Positions 42,136 through 52,343 of a stretch of DNA of 64,000 bases are shown one piece after another. Numbering within the stretch: the first letter of the stretch is position 1; each line of letters begins with the position of its first letter. This stretch comes from CAUZJF01 sp965248605 (lineage in GTDB: Bacteria > Chloroflexota > Dehalococcoidia > Lucifugimonadales > CAUZJF01). The notes beneath the pieces are model-generated. The model was given only the letters and a program-made list of their open reading frames with translations. It did not search any database and was not told the DNA's origin. The DNA is taken from the NCBI GenBank assembly GCA_965248605.1, contig CBDFJV010000004.1:62001-126000 (forward strand). The letters are read 5' to 3'. A program made the translations under genes and the position numbers.

Positions 42136-43086
42136 ATGTCGGTACTCGTAGTCGGCTCGGTAGCATACGACTCCGTAACCACCCCTGCGGGCAGTCGGCA
42201 GGACGCCCTCGGCGGCTCAGCGACGTACTTCTCGGTCGCGAGCAGCTACTTTACGCCGGTGAGCGTCGTCGCGGTCGTCGGCGAGGACTTCCGGACTGAA
42301 CACGTCCAGCTACTTGAAGATAAGAAAGTCGACGTATCCGGTCTCGAGCGAAAGCCGGGCCGGTCCTTCCGATGGACCGGTGTGTACAGCGCCGAGGATG
42401 TCAACAGCCGCGATACCCTTGACACGCAGCTCAACGTGTTCGCCGAATTCTCGCCCTCGCTCAGTGCCGACCAACAGCGGACTCCATACATCTTTCTGGC
42501 CAATATCGACCCCGAGCTGCAGCTTGGCGTGCTCGAGCAGCTCGAGGCCACGCCAATGCTCGTGGCGATGGACACCATGAATTTCTGGATCAGTGGCGAT
42601 AACGCGGGCTTGCGAAGGGTTCTCGAGAAGGTCGACGTCCTCTTCGTCGACGAAGGCGAGATCCGGGACCTTACGGGTGAAGTCAACCTGGTCACGGCAG
42701 CCGGGAAGGCGATGGAAATGGGCCCCTCGGTGGTCGCCGTGAAACGCGGCGCCAGCGGGGTCTTGCTAGTGGGCCACGACTCGGCCTTCGCCGCGCCTGC
42801 GTTTCCCCTGGACGAGGTCGTCGACCCCACCGGCGCCGGCGACTCCTTCGCCGGGGGTTTCATGGGCTACCTGGCCTCTACCGGAGACCTGAGCTCGGAC
42901 GGCTTCCGCAGGGCCGCTGCCCTCGGGTCCGTTATGGGCTCGTTCGCCGTCGAGAGCTTTAGCCTCGACCGCCTGGTGTCCCTCACCAGAGCCGAAATTG
43001 AGGAACGATTTCGCGCGCTCAGCGAGCTAGTGCGCTTTGTGCCCCTGCGTGACACAGAGACACTCCCCTGGAGAAACAGTAATTGA
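42136..43086 (+). CDS. PfkB family kinase (ribokinase/adenosine kinase type)
   Basis: 316 residues. N-terminal GSVAYDSVTTP and GGSATYFSVASS, and the C-terminal PfkB signature VVDPTGAGDSFAGGFMGYL with the catalytic Asp. Phosphorylates a nucleoside or sugar with ATP. Being between mtnP and ahcY, whose product is adenosine, an adenosine kinase role that pulls the ahcY reaction forward is likely, but this is from context only. ATG 42136 has GAAGGGA upstream. Confidence 0.88.
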   Translation: MSVLVVGSVAYDSVTTPAGSRQDALGGSATYFSVASSYFTPVSVVAVVGEDFRTEHVQLLEDKKVDVSGLERKPGRSFRWTGVYSAEDVNSRDTLDTQLNVFAEFSPSLSADQQRTPYIFLANIDPELQLGVLEQLEATPMLVAMDTMNFWISGDNAGLRRVLEKVDVLFVDEGEIRDLTGEVNLVTAAGKAMEMGPSVVAVKRGASGVLLVGHDSAFAAPAFPLDEVVDPTGAGDSFAGGFMGYLASTGDLSSDGFRRAAALGSVMGSFAVESFSLDRLVSLTRAEIEERFRALSELVRFVPLRDTETLPWRNSN

Positions 43087-43126
43087 CCTGGCAGCTACGA
43101 AATAGATCACACTTCGGAGGGTTGAT

Positions 43127-44395
43127 TTGACTACCACGACTAAGGGAGACGTTCTGGACCTTGCGCTGGCGCCCGACGGCGTTCGACGAATCGACTGGGC
43201 CGCGCGGGAGATGCCGGTCTTACGGCAAATACGAGAGCGGTTCGCGAAAGACCGTCCTCTCGATGGCTTGACGGTGGCCGCATGCCTCCACGTCACCACG
43301 GAGACCGCGAACTTAGCCCTGGCCCTTCGGGACGGCGGCGCCGACGTCACGATGTGCGCCAGCAATCCCCTGAGCACCCAGGACGAAGTGGCCGCCGCTC
43401 TCGTCGCCGAGTACGGCATTCCAACCTACGCCATCAAAGGCGAGGACAACGACACCTACTACCAGCACATAAACGCGGTGCTGGACGAGGGCCCCAACGT
43501 GACTCTCGACGACGGCGCCGACCTGGTGGCGACGCTGCACACGACGCGCACGAAAGAGCTCGAATCCGTGGTAGGCGGAGCGGAAGAGACGACGACGGGC
43601 GTCATACGTCTCCGCAGTCTGGCCGAGGAGGGCAAGCTCAAGTACCCCGTAATAGCGGTGAACGACGCCGATACGAAGCACTTCTTCGACAACCGATATG
43701 GGACCGGTCAAAGCACTCTGGACGGCATTACTCGCGCCACGAACATCCTCTGGGCCGGCAAGAAGGTCGTGATCTGCGGTTACGGTTGGTGCGGCCGGGG
43801 CGTCGCGATGCGTGCAACGGGGATGGGCGCCCAGGCCATAGTGACGGAGATCGACCCGGTCAGGGCCCTGGAGGCCGCGATGGACGGCCACCAGGTCATG
43901 TCGATGGCCGAGGCGTCCAAGGTCGGTGACATCTTCATCACCTTGACCGGCGGCATGAAGGCCGTGGACCGGGTACATATCGAAGAGATGAAAGACGGTG
44001 CGGTGATCGCCAACAGCGGACACTTCAACGTCGAGATCGACATCGATGCACTGGAAGAGCTGTCCGAGGCGAAGCGGCAGCCCAGGCCTTTCGTCGACGA
44101 GTACCTGATGGAAGACGGACGCAAGCTCTACCTGTTGGCCGAAGGGCGTCTCATCAATCTCGCTGCAGCCGAGGGCCACCCCTCTGCAGTCATGGACATG
44201 AGCTTCGCCAACCAGGCACTGTGCACCGAGTACCTGGCACAGACTGCCCACAACCTCGAGGCGACGGTCCACCCCGTCCCCAAGGACATCGACGAGGAAG
44301 TCGGCCGGCTCAAGCTAAAGTCCATGGGGATCACGATAGACACACTCACCGAAGAGCAGCAACACTACCTGGAAAGCTGGGACATCGGGACGTAG
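43127..44395 (+). CDS. ahcY: Adenosylhomocysteinase
   Basis: 422 residues; hydrolyses S-adenosylhomocysteine to homocysteine and adenosine with bound NAD. Visible: GLTVAACLHVTTETANLA, CASNPLSTQDEVAAAL, AVNDADTKHFFDNRYGTGQS, the NAD-binding VVICGYGWCGRGVAMRATGM, TLTGGMKAVDRVHIEEMKDG, VIANSGHFNVEIDI, and the end LTEEQQHYLESW. Start TTG 43127 with GGAGG seven bases upstream. Fourth gene of the SAM-riboswitch operon. Confidence 0.96.
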   Translation: MTTTTKGDVLDLALAPDGVRRIDWAAREMPVLRQIRERFAKDRPLDGLTVAACLHVTTETANLALALRDGGADVTMCASNPLSTQDEVAAALVAEYGIPTYAIKGEDNDTYYQHINAVLDEGPNVTLDDGADLVATLHTTRTKELESVVGGAEETTTGVIRLRSLAEEGKLKYPVIAVNDADTKHFFDNRYGTGQSTLDGITRATNILWAGKKVVICGYGWCGRGVAMRATGMGAQAIVTEIDPVRALEAAMDGHQVMSMAEASKVGDIFITLTGGMKAVDRVHIEEMKDGAVIANSGHFNVEIDIDALEELSEAKRQPRPFVDEYLMEDGRKLYLLAEGRLINLAAAEGHPSAVMDMSFANQALCTEYLAQTAHNLEATVHPVPKDIDEEVGRLKLKSMGITIDTLTEEQQHYLESWDIGT

Positions 44396-44397
44396 TA

Positions 44398-44510
44398 GTC
44401 CCCTCTCCCCATGTGGGAGAGGGTTAGGGTGAGGGGGACGTCCAACACGTCCGGTCGTTGGCCTAGGTCACCCTCACCTCAGTCCTCTCCCATCGAGGGA
44501 GAGGAGATTG
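44398..44510. repeat. CCCTCTCCC-type dispersed inverted repeat
   Basis: CCCCTCTCCCCATGTGGGAG then AGGGTTAGGGTGAGGGGG on the left and CACCCTCACC then CCTCTCCCATCGAGGGAGAG on the right: two small hairpins in a larger inverted repeat, a type common between genes in many bacteria. It separates ahcY from metK and may form an intergenic mRNA structure. A relative lies at 50845-50873. Confidence 0.65.
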
Positions 44511-44546
44511 GTCGAACCAGACCGGAAAGAGTGGGAGGCAGCCGTC

Positions 44547-45791
<1,245 letters not shown>

Positions 45792-45846
45792 GCGTTCAGG
45801 TCGCGACGTAGCTACGGCTTTAAATGTCGCTCTTGAAGGAGCGCTG

Positions 45847-46725
45847 GTGAACGTCGTTCAATCCCACAATCGGCCCGGTTTCGTCACTTTCATCCGCATA
45901 CTGAAGCGTTGGCCGGCTTTCGCAGCGGTGCTGGCTCTGGCCGCGGCCGTCGCCGCCTGTGCAGAGGCCGGTGCCGCCGACATCACCGAAATCCTTGTGA
46001 CCGGCCCGGACGTCGTCGACATCACGGCCACCTCTGCTACCGTCCTCGCCGAGACAAATGTCGACGTTGTGTGCTCGGTGGTGTATGGGACAACCAAGGA
46101 GTATGGCCAGCTCGCCACCGACGATGACATGGCGGGTGGCGGGCACCGTGACCACCACCCGATACTGACTGGGCTCGAGCCCGACACGACGTACCACCTC
46201 ACGTTCCGTGGCATCGGACCCGACGGGACGATGTATCGCTACAAGGACATCTCCTTCCGCACGATGCCGGAAGACCCCGACGCGACGCCGAGACCGTCAG
46301 GAGACAACGTGGCCCTGCTTTCCAGGGGCGCTCGTGTTGTCGGCACCAGCAGCAACTTCGGCGGCGCGGAGAACAACGCCACGTGGGGCGGCGGCCAGGC
46401 GATCGACGGAGATGCGTCGACTCAGTGGTCATCGGATGGCGACGGGGACGACGCTTGGATCGAGATCGAGCTCGCGGACGAGACCGTCGTCACGGCTCTT
46501 GGCCTTTGGACCCGGACCATGGGCTCCTCGGCCCAGATATCTTCGTTCCAGGTCATCACTGACCAGGGCGAGACCGCCGGGCCGTTTCGGCTCGACGGCG
46601 CCGCCGGCGTCGAATACTTCGAGACCGCATTGACGGCCAGTCGGCTCAGGTTCGAAGTCATCGAGTCGAGCGGTGGCAACACAGGAGCCGTCGAGATCGA
46701 GGTCTACGGCAGTCCCGCACGCTGA
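45847..46725 (+). CDS. Lipoprotein with fibronectin III-like and F5/8 type C-like domains
   Basis: 292 residues. Signal peptide AFAAVLALAAAVAACAEAG with lipobox VAAC. A fibronectin-III-like domain (about 48-140: ITEILVTGPDVVDITATSAT, LTGLEPDTTYHLTFRGIGPD) is followed by a discoidin/F5/8-type carbohydrate-binding domain (about 155-290: NATWGGGQAIDGDASTQWSS, AWIEIELADETVVTALGLW). Surface-anchored binding protein; ligand unknown. GTG 45847 has GAAGGAG upstream. Confidence 0.8.
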   Translation: MNVVQSHNRPGFVTFIRILKRWPAFAAVLALAAAVAACAEAGAADITEILVTGPDVVDITATSATVLAETNVDVVCSVVYGTTKEYGQLATDDDMAGGGHRDHHPILTGLEPDTTYHLTFRGIGPDGTMYRYKDISFRTMPEDPDATPRPSGDNVALLSRGARVVGTSSNFGGAENNATWGGGQAIDGDASTQWSSDGDGDDAWIEIELADETVVTALGLWTRTMGSSAQISSFQVITDQGETAGPFRLDGAAGVEYFETALTASRLRFEVIESSGGNTGAVEIEVYGSPAR

Positions 46726-46758
46726 CCGATCTGGACAAGGTATCGCCTTCCTTCTCCG

Positions 46759-47539
46759 ATGCCACGAGTACGCCTGATCTACTGGAACGCGGTCGAGACT
46801 GAAGAGAGGGCCGGGAAGCTGAGAGCCCTCGGCTACGACGTTGCCTCTGAGCCGCTGGACCAAGCCGCTTTGCGAGAGCTCAGACGCAACCCGCCAGACG
46901 CCGTGATCATCGATCTGGCGCGCCTGCCATCCCAGGGACGAGACGTGGCCGTCACTCTGCGGACGTACAAGTCCATACGCCAGGTGCCCCTGATCATGGT
47001 CGGCGGCACTCGTGACGACGTGAAGAGCGTAAGAGCCATCCTTCCTGACGTTGTCCACTCGACGTGGAAGGACATTGGACCGGTGTTGGATATCGCGCTG
47101 GCTGCGCCATCGGCCGAGGCCGTCGTTCCGGAATCCGCGGTTCGCTGGGTACTCGGGAACCCCGCTCCCGAAGAAGCTCGGTATCAAGGCGAGCTCCTCT
47201 GTCGTACTGGTCGGTGCACCGGAAGAGTTCGAGAAGACCCTGGGTCCGCTACCCGAAGACGTCGTCCTGCGGAGAGACGCTCGCGGCAAGCGAGACGTTA
47301 CCATCTGGTTCGTCGACTCGCAGAAAGAGCTGAGGCGTCGCATAGTGCGAATGGGCGAGTTCGCCGACGGCGCCCGGCTCTGGATAGCCTGGCCGAAGAA
47401 GTCGTCGGGCGTCGTCTCAGACGTTACCGAGCCCGTGGTCCGAGAGACAGGCCTCGCCACAGGGCTGGTCGACTACAAGATCTGCGCGATCGACAAGACG
47501 TGGTCCGGGCTTCTATTCGCTAAACGGCGGGCCAAATAG
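46759..47539 (+). CDS. Receiver-like domain fused to DUF3052, frameshifted
   Basis: Two frames of one gene. The first (from ATG 46759) is a receiver-like alpha/beta domain: VRLIYWNAVETEERAGKLRA, PDAVIIDLARLPSQGRD, VPLIMVGG, ending at VVPESA. One base around 47135-47145 (CGCGG) is extra; the other frame continues FAGYSGTPLPKKLGIKASSS, GAPEEFEKTLGPLPEDVVLR, LWIAWPKKSSGVVSDVTE and ATGLVDYKICAIDKTWSGLL, which is the DUF3052 family. About 259 residues in total. DUF3052 has no known function. The receiver part lacks a convincing phospho-acceptor set, so signalling is unproven. Confidence 0.72.
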
Positions 47540-47663
47540 CAACGGCGCCAGAACGATCGGAGCGATGACGTCGCAACACCGGCTCAACAACGCTTTTCGC
47601 CGATCTACAAGCTTCCTGGTTTGGTAGGAGCGCATTGGATGCGCCCGCTGCCGCATCAGTAAG

Positions 47664-47692
47664 TTGACACTTACGTTAGCATGTGCTAACGT
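47664..47692 (+). promoter_or_regulatory. Promoter overlapping a palindromic operator
   Basis: TTGACA (47664-47669), 17 bases, TAACGT (47687-47692). The perfect inverted repeat ACGTTAGCA-tg-TGCTAACGT (47673-47692) fills the spacer and -10. Transcription is expected to start at or next to the ATG at 47699, so the mRNA would be leaderless. The palindrome is a likely self-operator for the ArsR domain. Confidence 0.7.
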
Positions 47693-47698
47693 ATAGTC

Positions 47699-48463
47699 AT
47701 GATCGAGGAAGCCTTACGGGCCATCGCCGAGCCACGACGACTTGAGATACTGCGGGTGGTGCACCGGGGGGAGCTCTCCGCTGGAGAGATCGCGTCGCGC
47801 TTCGACGTGACCCGGCCCGCCATCTCGCAGCACCTGAAGGTACTGTACGCCGCAGGCCTGGTGTCCGTTCGCAAAGCGGGCACCCGTCGGCTGTACCAGT
47901 CCCGCCCTGAAGGGCTGGCTGAGCTCAAGGCGTTCCTCGACGAATTCTGGAGCGACCGGCTATCCGCTCTCAAGGAAGTAGCGGAGGCCGAAGAACGGAG
48001 GAACGAGACGATGGCAACGACCAGTGAAAACGCGATTCAGCACGAGGTCCGGATTCAAGCCAAGCCCGAGACGATCTTCCCATTCTTCACCGAACCAGAC
48101 CTGATGGTCCAGTGGAATGGGACGACGGCGACCCTCGACGCCCGGCCCGGCGGTGTCTATCACGTCAACGTCAACGGACGTGACGTTGCCAAGGGAGAGT
48201 ACGTCGAGATCACGCCATACAGTCGCGTTGTGTTCACGTGGGGCTGGGAGGGCGAAGGCCAGGCTGTCCCACCGGGCGCCAGTACGGTCGAGGTATCCCT
48301 GATACCCGAAGGTGACTCCACCCTTGTCAGGCTCCGGCACTACGGGCTGCCGGCCGACCTGCACGAGATTCACCTCCAGGGATGGGTCCACTATATGGGC
48401 CGTTTGAACACAGCCGCGGAAGGCGGGGAACCCGGTCGCGACCCCATGATTGACGCCCAATAA
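47699..48463 (+). CDS. ArsR-type repressor fused to an SRPBCC (AHSA1) domain
   Basis: 254 residues. N-terminal winged helix of the ArsR type (LRAIAEPRRLEILRVVHRGE, VTRPAISQHLKVLYAAGLVS, residues 5-75), without an obvious metal-binding Cys pair, then a linker and an AHSA1/START-like ligand domain (about 110-240: HEVRIQAKPETIFPFFTEPD, VVFTWGWEGEGQAVPPGAST). Usually these two domains are neighbouring genes; here they are one protein, so ligand binding could directly control DNA binding. No Shine-Dalgarno, consistent with a leaderless start at ATG 47699. Confidence 0.88.
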   Translation: MIEEALRAIAEPRRLEILRVVHRGELSAGEIASRFDVTRPAISQHLKVLYAAGLVSVRKAGTRRLYQSRPEGLAELKAFLDEFWSDRLSALKEVAEAEERRNETMATTSENAIQHEVRIQAKPETIFPFFTEPDLMVQWNGTTATLDARPGGVYHVNVNGRDVAKGEYVEITPYSRVVFTWGWEGEGQAVPPGASTVEVSLIPEGDSTLVRLRHYGLPADLHEIHLQGWVHYMGRLNTAAEGGEPGRDPMIDAQ

Positions 48464-48480
48464 AGGCGACAACCAAAAAC

Positions 48481-48562
48481 TCACCGCAGAGCACGCGGAA
48501 AACAGAGGTGAGAACATTTTCATTCTGATTTCTCTGCGGGCTCCGCGATCTCTGCGGTGATG
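48481..48562. repeat. CACCGCAGAG dispersed inverted repeat
   Basis: Arms CACCGCAGAG and CTCTGCGGTG around internal CGCGG/CCGCG segments. A repeat type common between genes of many bacteria. Confidence 0.5.
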
Positions 48563-48595
48563 TGAAGCGTTCTAAGTGTGTAGGTTGGCTGCCGT

Positions 48596-48982
48596 CTACT
48601 CGGGTTCGGGCGGCTCGCTTCCCTTTAGTACGTCGGCCTTGTCGGTCAGGACCAGGTAGGGCTCGCCCCACTGGTCTTGGCTGCCGAGGTCCCATTCTTC
48701 CTCGCTGCCCAGCGGTCTTAGCCGGACACCCCAATCGCCGCCGCAGATGAGGTGAGCTTCTGCCTGCCCTGAGTCGGAAACGGGTACGTACATCGCGGGA
48801 CAGGGAGAGCCGTCGTCTTCGCTGTCCCAACCGGTCACCTCGTAGATACCGTGAGGTCTATCCGGCTCGAACAGCCTTACCCATCTAATCGGTGTCGGGT
48901 CGGCTCGAGACTCGTACACCTGCATCGGCATGTAGTCGCAGTTGTCGTTTTCTTCGATCTCGATGTAGATCGGTTCCGGCAC
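48596..48982 (-). CDS. Small acidic protein of unknown function
   Basis: 128 residues, strongly acidic with many Glu/Asp and few lysines (start MPEPIYIEIEENDNCDYMPM, later GIYEVTGWDSEDDGSPCPAM and GGDWGVRLRPLGSEEEWD). Not recognised. Start GTG 48982 with GGAGGGGGA upstream, a strong ribosome site, which argues it is real. No membrane segment or signal peptide. The closest context is the ArsR fusion upstream and FabI downstream, neither informative. Confidence 0.5.
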   Translation of the reverse strand: MPEPIYIEIEENDNCDYMPMQVYESRADPTPIRWVRLFEPDRPHGIYEVTGWDSEDDGSPCPAMYVPVSDSGQAEAHLICGGDWGVRLRPLGSEEEWDLGSQDQWGEPYLVLTDKADVLKGSEPPEPE

Positions 48983-49101
48983 GTTAAATCCCCCTCCACT
49001 TCATTCATCCCTGCCAGCCTCGGTTACATCCCGTCACGTTGCGCTTCAACCGCTCATGGTGAGCCCGTCGACGGACTCAGGATAGCTTGTCGAACCACGG
49101 C

Positions 49102-49878
49102 CTAGATCCCCATCACGTTGTAGCCGGTGTCCACGTGGACGATCTCGCCCGTCACGCCGCTAGACAGATTGCTGCACAGGTAGAGCGCCGTCTTGGCCAC
49201 TTCTTCGACCGTGATGTTACGACCCATCGGCGAGCGCTCTGCGTGGATCTTCTTCATGTCGCGGTACTGGCTGATGACCCTCGATGACAGAGTGTCGAGC
49301 GGCCCCGCCGAGATGGCATTGACCCGGATGTTGTCGCGTCCAAGGTCGCTGGCGAGCTGCTTCACTTCGTTCTCAAGAGCGGCTTTCGCCGTTCCCATAA
49401 CGTTATACCCTGGGAATACCCGCTCAGAAGCCTGGAAGGTCATCGCGACGATGCTGCCACCGTCGTCGCCCATGAGGGGCGCACCGTACCTGGCTATCGA
49501 GACAAGGGAGTACGCGCTAACGTCCAGCGCAAGCCGGAAGCCTTCGCGGCTAGTCTCCAGGAAAGGACCGCCGAGGTCTTCGCGGTTGGCGAAGGCGATG
49601 CTATGGGCGATGACGTCGAGCGTGCCGAACTCGCCCTTGAGCTGTTCGAAAGCTGCCGCGACGTTGTCGTCGGAGCTGACGTCGCACTCCAATAGTAGCG
49701 TGTCGTCCCACGACGCGACGAGTTTTGCAACGCTTTCGCGGACGCGCTCGTTCTGGTAGGCGATCGCGAGCCTGGCGCCGGCCTCGTGAAGAATCTCCGC
49801 AATAGCCCACGCGATGCTCCGGTGGTTCGCGACGCCGAATACTACGCCTGTCTTGCCGTTCAGGTCGATGGGGTACAT
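49102..49878 (-). CDS. fabI: Enoyl-ACP reductase (NADH), FabI type
   Basis: 258 residues; last reduction step of fatty acid elongation. Short-chain reductase fold with the FabI nucleotide motif GVANHRSIAWAIA (15-27), the Tyr158-x6-Lys165 pair in YNVMGTAKAALE, and the late VNAISAGPLDTL. At position 148 a Phe replaces the first Tyr of the E. coli enzyme. Starts four bases after the PIG-L gene, so one operon. Confidence 0.93.
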   Translation of the reverse strand: MYPIDLNGKTGVVFGVANHRSIAWAIAEILHEAGARLAIAYQNERVRESVAKLVASWDDTLLLECDVSSDDNVAAAFEQLKGEFGTLDVIAHSIAFANREDLGGPFLETSREGFRLALDVSAYSLVSIARYGAPLMGDDGGSIVAMTFQASERVFPGYNVMGTAKAALENEVKQLASDLGRDNIRVNAISAGPLDTLSSRVISQYRDMKKIHAERSPMGRNITVEEVAKTALYLCSNLSSGVTGEIVHVDTGYNVMGI

Positions 49879-49882
49879 TGGC

Positions 49883-50749
49883 TCAGCTTCCCTGGGATCT
49901 TTTACCGCCGCTACCTTGCCGCTCTATGCCTTCCAGGCGCGGCTCGACGGCCCGCCGGAGCGTGTACTCTGACAGAGCGATCTTGGGGACCACCTCTGGC
50001 CTCTCACGGACGAAAGCCTCTCCGTGAGAGATACCGGCGAAGTATCCGGTGTTCCCCACCGTCGAGTCGATGCGTCTCCGTGCGTACTCTGGGGTGTGGC
50101 CCTGGCTCTTGAACAAGACTTCCGCCTCAACTCGTTTCTCGTAGAACTCGCTGCCGATGTCCACAACGAAGTCCCACTGGTTTTTCTCAAAGTATATTCC
50201 CGGAAAGAACGTCGCCGGGACGACGTGCGGGGCCTCTCTCGTCCCGTAACGCGGTATCTGGGCCAGGGTCTTGGCCTCGATCACGGCGAACCCGGTCTCG
50301 GTGTGGTCGTTCCGGGCGCCCGACGCCAGTCCATGAGGGCCTGTCAGGTAGGGGCTCTGCGTGAGAATGATGTGAGGTCGAATCTCGAGAATGAGGCTAC
50401 GTATCTCCTCGACCGCCTCGGGGTTACGCTCGACCAGGAAAGGCTTGTCTGGGTAGGGCAGGGCTCTGCAGCCGTCCACCCCAAACAGGTCCGAGATTGC
50501 GCTGAGCTCATCTGTCTTCTGAGTCACGTACTCATGCGGGTCCTGGTCTACTATCTTGGGGTTCTGCTCGTCCTCTGGTTTGGCAAGCTCGTCGGCGAGA
50601 CGTTCGTTGTGCGTCGAGGCCCCGGCGGTCATCGACACCCACGTCACCTCATCTCCAGCGGCCGCATGTATTCCGCACGTGCCTGCGACCGACGTGAAGT
50701 CGTGAGGATGGGCCATCACCACCAGGAAACGTAGATGTTGGTCTGTCAA
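49883..50749 (-). CDS. PIG-L family deacetylase
   Basis: 288 residues. The N-terminal metal motif is AHPHDFTSVAGT, in place of the usual AHPDDE; the downstream His pair is in ARNDHTETGFAV. His and second Asp ligands remain but the first Asp, the catalytic base in MshB-type enzymes, is His. This variant seems to define a subgroup; activity on N-acetylated sugars is possible but not certain. Start TTG 50749 with AGGTTAG upstream. Same transcript as fabI. The 412-base gap upstream (50750-51161) holds repeats only. Confidence 0.82.
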   Translation of the reverse strand: MTDQHLRFLVVMAHPHDFTSVAGTCGIHAAAGDEVTWVSMTAGASTHNERLADELAKPEDEQNPKIVDQDPHEYVTQKTDELSAISDLFGVDGCRALPYPDKPFLVERNPEAVEEIRSLILEIRPHIILTQSPYLTGPHGLASGARNDHTETGFAVIEAKTLAQIPRYGTREAPHVVPATFFPGIYFEKNQWDFVVDIGSEFYEKRVEAEVLFKSQGHTPEYARRRIDSTVGNTGYFAGISHGEAFVRERPEVVPKIALSEYTLRRAVEPRLEGIERQGSGGKRSQGS

Positions 50750-50844
50750 AACTAACCTCGCTTTACGCTCCTACCAACCCGTTCGTACGCGTCATTACCC
50801 TGAAAGATAAGGTGCAAGAGGGCTAGCCGAACGAGCCCTCATCT

Positions 50845-50873
50845 CAATCTTCTCCCGCCGCGGGAGAAGAGGT
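50845..50873. repeat. TTCTCCCGCCGCGGGAGAA hairpin repeat
   Basis: CTCATCTCAATCTTCTCCCG and CGGGAGAAGAGG: related to the repeat at 44398-44510. A GAGCCTGTCGAAG motif at about 51132-51145 is another common dispersed repeat. Nothing else is seen in this gap. Confidence 0.5.
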
Positions 50874-51161
50874 AAGACTCTGTCCTTTTTCATCATTCGT
50901 GGTGTCCCGTGCGACAGGACGTGGAGGATTCCTATGAAAAAGGACGTGCCCCAGGGGCCTCCTTTGGTAGAGGGCATTGCATGCGCCCGCGTCCCAGCGT
51001 GAGTCGCGACGAAGCTAGACACACGCAGGTCCGCACCGACATCGACCAAGATTGCTGCGAAACATTGGCCGTTTTCATCTTTCAGAGAGTCGGAGACAAC
51101 CGACATAGACGATTCCTACCAAACCGTTCGTGCTGAGCCTGTCGAAGCATAGTGCGACATT

Positions 51162-52307
51162 CTAAGTAGGCTCGATGAAGCCCGGCGGCGCGTCAGTCGT
51201 GTGAGTCATGTCGGACGGCTCGTAAGCCTCCCCGTCGTAGACCTCACCGTTGTGGACCACGACCTCGGGAAGGATGCGATGCTCGCCGACCCGTTTTTCG
51301 TGGAGGACGTCCATGTAAATGAACTCCCCTTCGGCCAGTTCGCTTACGACTACGTCCGCCATAGCGCCCGGCTTCAGGGTCCCTAGCACGCCTTCCTGTT
51401 GGAGAACGCGTGCCGGAGCCGCCGTCGACATCTCGACGACATCGTCGAGCGACACCCCTAGCGCGAGCAGCTTCGACATTGTCGTCGGCATGTCGTAGAC
51501 GGGGCCGTCGACGTTCTGTTTGTGCACGTCGGTGCTGATGGTCGTCGGCTTCAGCCCTTGCTCCAGGGCCTGCTCCATCGTCCGGAATCCGAACCCGCGG
51601 GCGCCGTGACCTACGTCGAGGATCACGCCCCGCTCGACCGCATCCCAAATGGCCTGGTGAAGCTTTCCCTTATGGTCGAATAGAGGGAACCTGAACGAGG
51701 CGTGGAAGGTGTGAGTAAGCATGTCGCCGGGTCCAAGGTATTCGAGCAGATGCGGTATCGGTGCGCCGTAAGCCTCGGCCATCAGCATGCCACCTGCGAA
51801 GTCGGCGGCCTCCCGCGCTAGTGGCAGTGTGTGAAACCGCTGAGAGTGGTGGTACTTGACCCCAACTAGCACGTCGGAATAGCGGAGGATGGTGTCGCGT
51901 GCCTCTTCCCAACTCGAAGGGTCGGGCCCGTAGGGGTCCGGCATACGCACCAGCCCGTACATGCGGGTCTTGGCCTCGGCGATGTCCGTCTCCCAGTAGT
52001 GGGGGAACTCGCCAGGATTCGCGGTGCCGGCGTCCAGCACCGTCGTGGCGCCCCTGGCCAGGCTCGTCGAGTCCACTGGCAGGCTCGGAAGCTTGGGACT
52101 CGATACGAAGTTGTGCGTGTGAAGATCGATAAACCCTGGGGTGACTATCTTCCCGGAGGCGTCGATCACCTCAACAGCGTTGGAGCCATCCAGATCGGGG
52201 CCGACTTCGGCGACCTTGTCGCCCGAGATCGCGACGTCCGCAACGCGATGAAGGCCCTGGCTAGGGTCGACTACCGTTCCACCTTTGATCAGCAAGTCCC
52301 AGTTCAT
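51162..52307 (-). CDS. Amidohydrolase/deacetylase family protein
   Basis: 381 residues, metal-dependent amidohydrolase fold. First metal motif GFIDLHTHNF, a carboxylated-lysine candidate in VGVKYHHS, His in MLTHTFHASF and in VILDVGHGARGFG, and Asp in TISTDVHKQNVDGP. The C-terminal ADVVVSELAEGE segment is the usual outer beta domain. Most like the EF_0837-type amidohydrolases paired with a SelA-like PLP gene; the gene upstream is just that (52425-53579), a known pairing in amino-sugar-acid catabolism. Confidence 0.85.
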   Translation of the reverse strand: MNWDLLIKGGTVVDPSQGLHRVADVAISGDKVAEVGPDLDGSNAVEVIDASGKIVTPGFIDLHTHNFVSSPKLPSLPVDSTSLARGATTVLDAGTANPGEFPHYWETDIAEAKTRMYGLVRMPDPYGPDPSSWEEARDTILRYSDVLVGVKYHHSQRFHTLPLAREAADFAGGMLMAEAYGAPIPHLLEYLGPGDMLTHTFHASFRFPLFDHKGKLHQAIWDAVERGVILDVGHGARGFGFRTMEQALEQGLKPTTISTDVHKQNVDGPVYDMPTTMSKLLALGVSLDDVVEMSTAAPARVLQQEGVLGTLKPGAMADVVVSELAEGEFIYMDVLHEKRVGEHRILPEVVVHNGEVYDGEAYEPSDMTHTTDAPPGFIEPT

Positions 52308-52343
52308 ACGAGAAGTATCTCCAGATTAAAGGTCGAGATTGAG

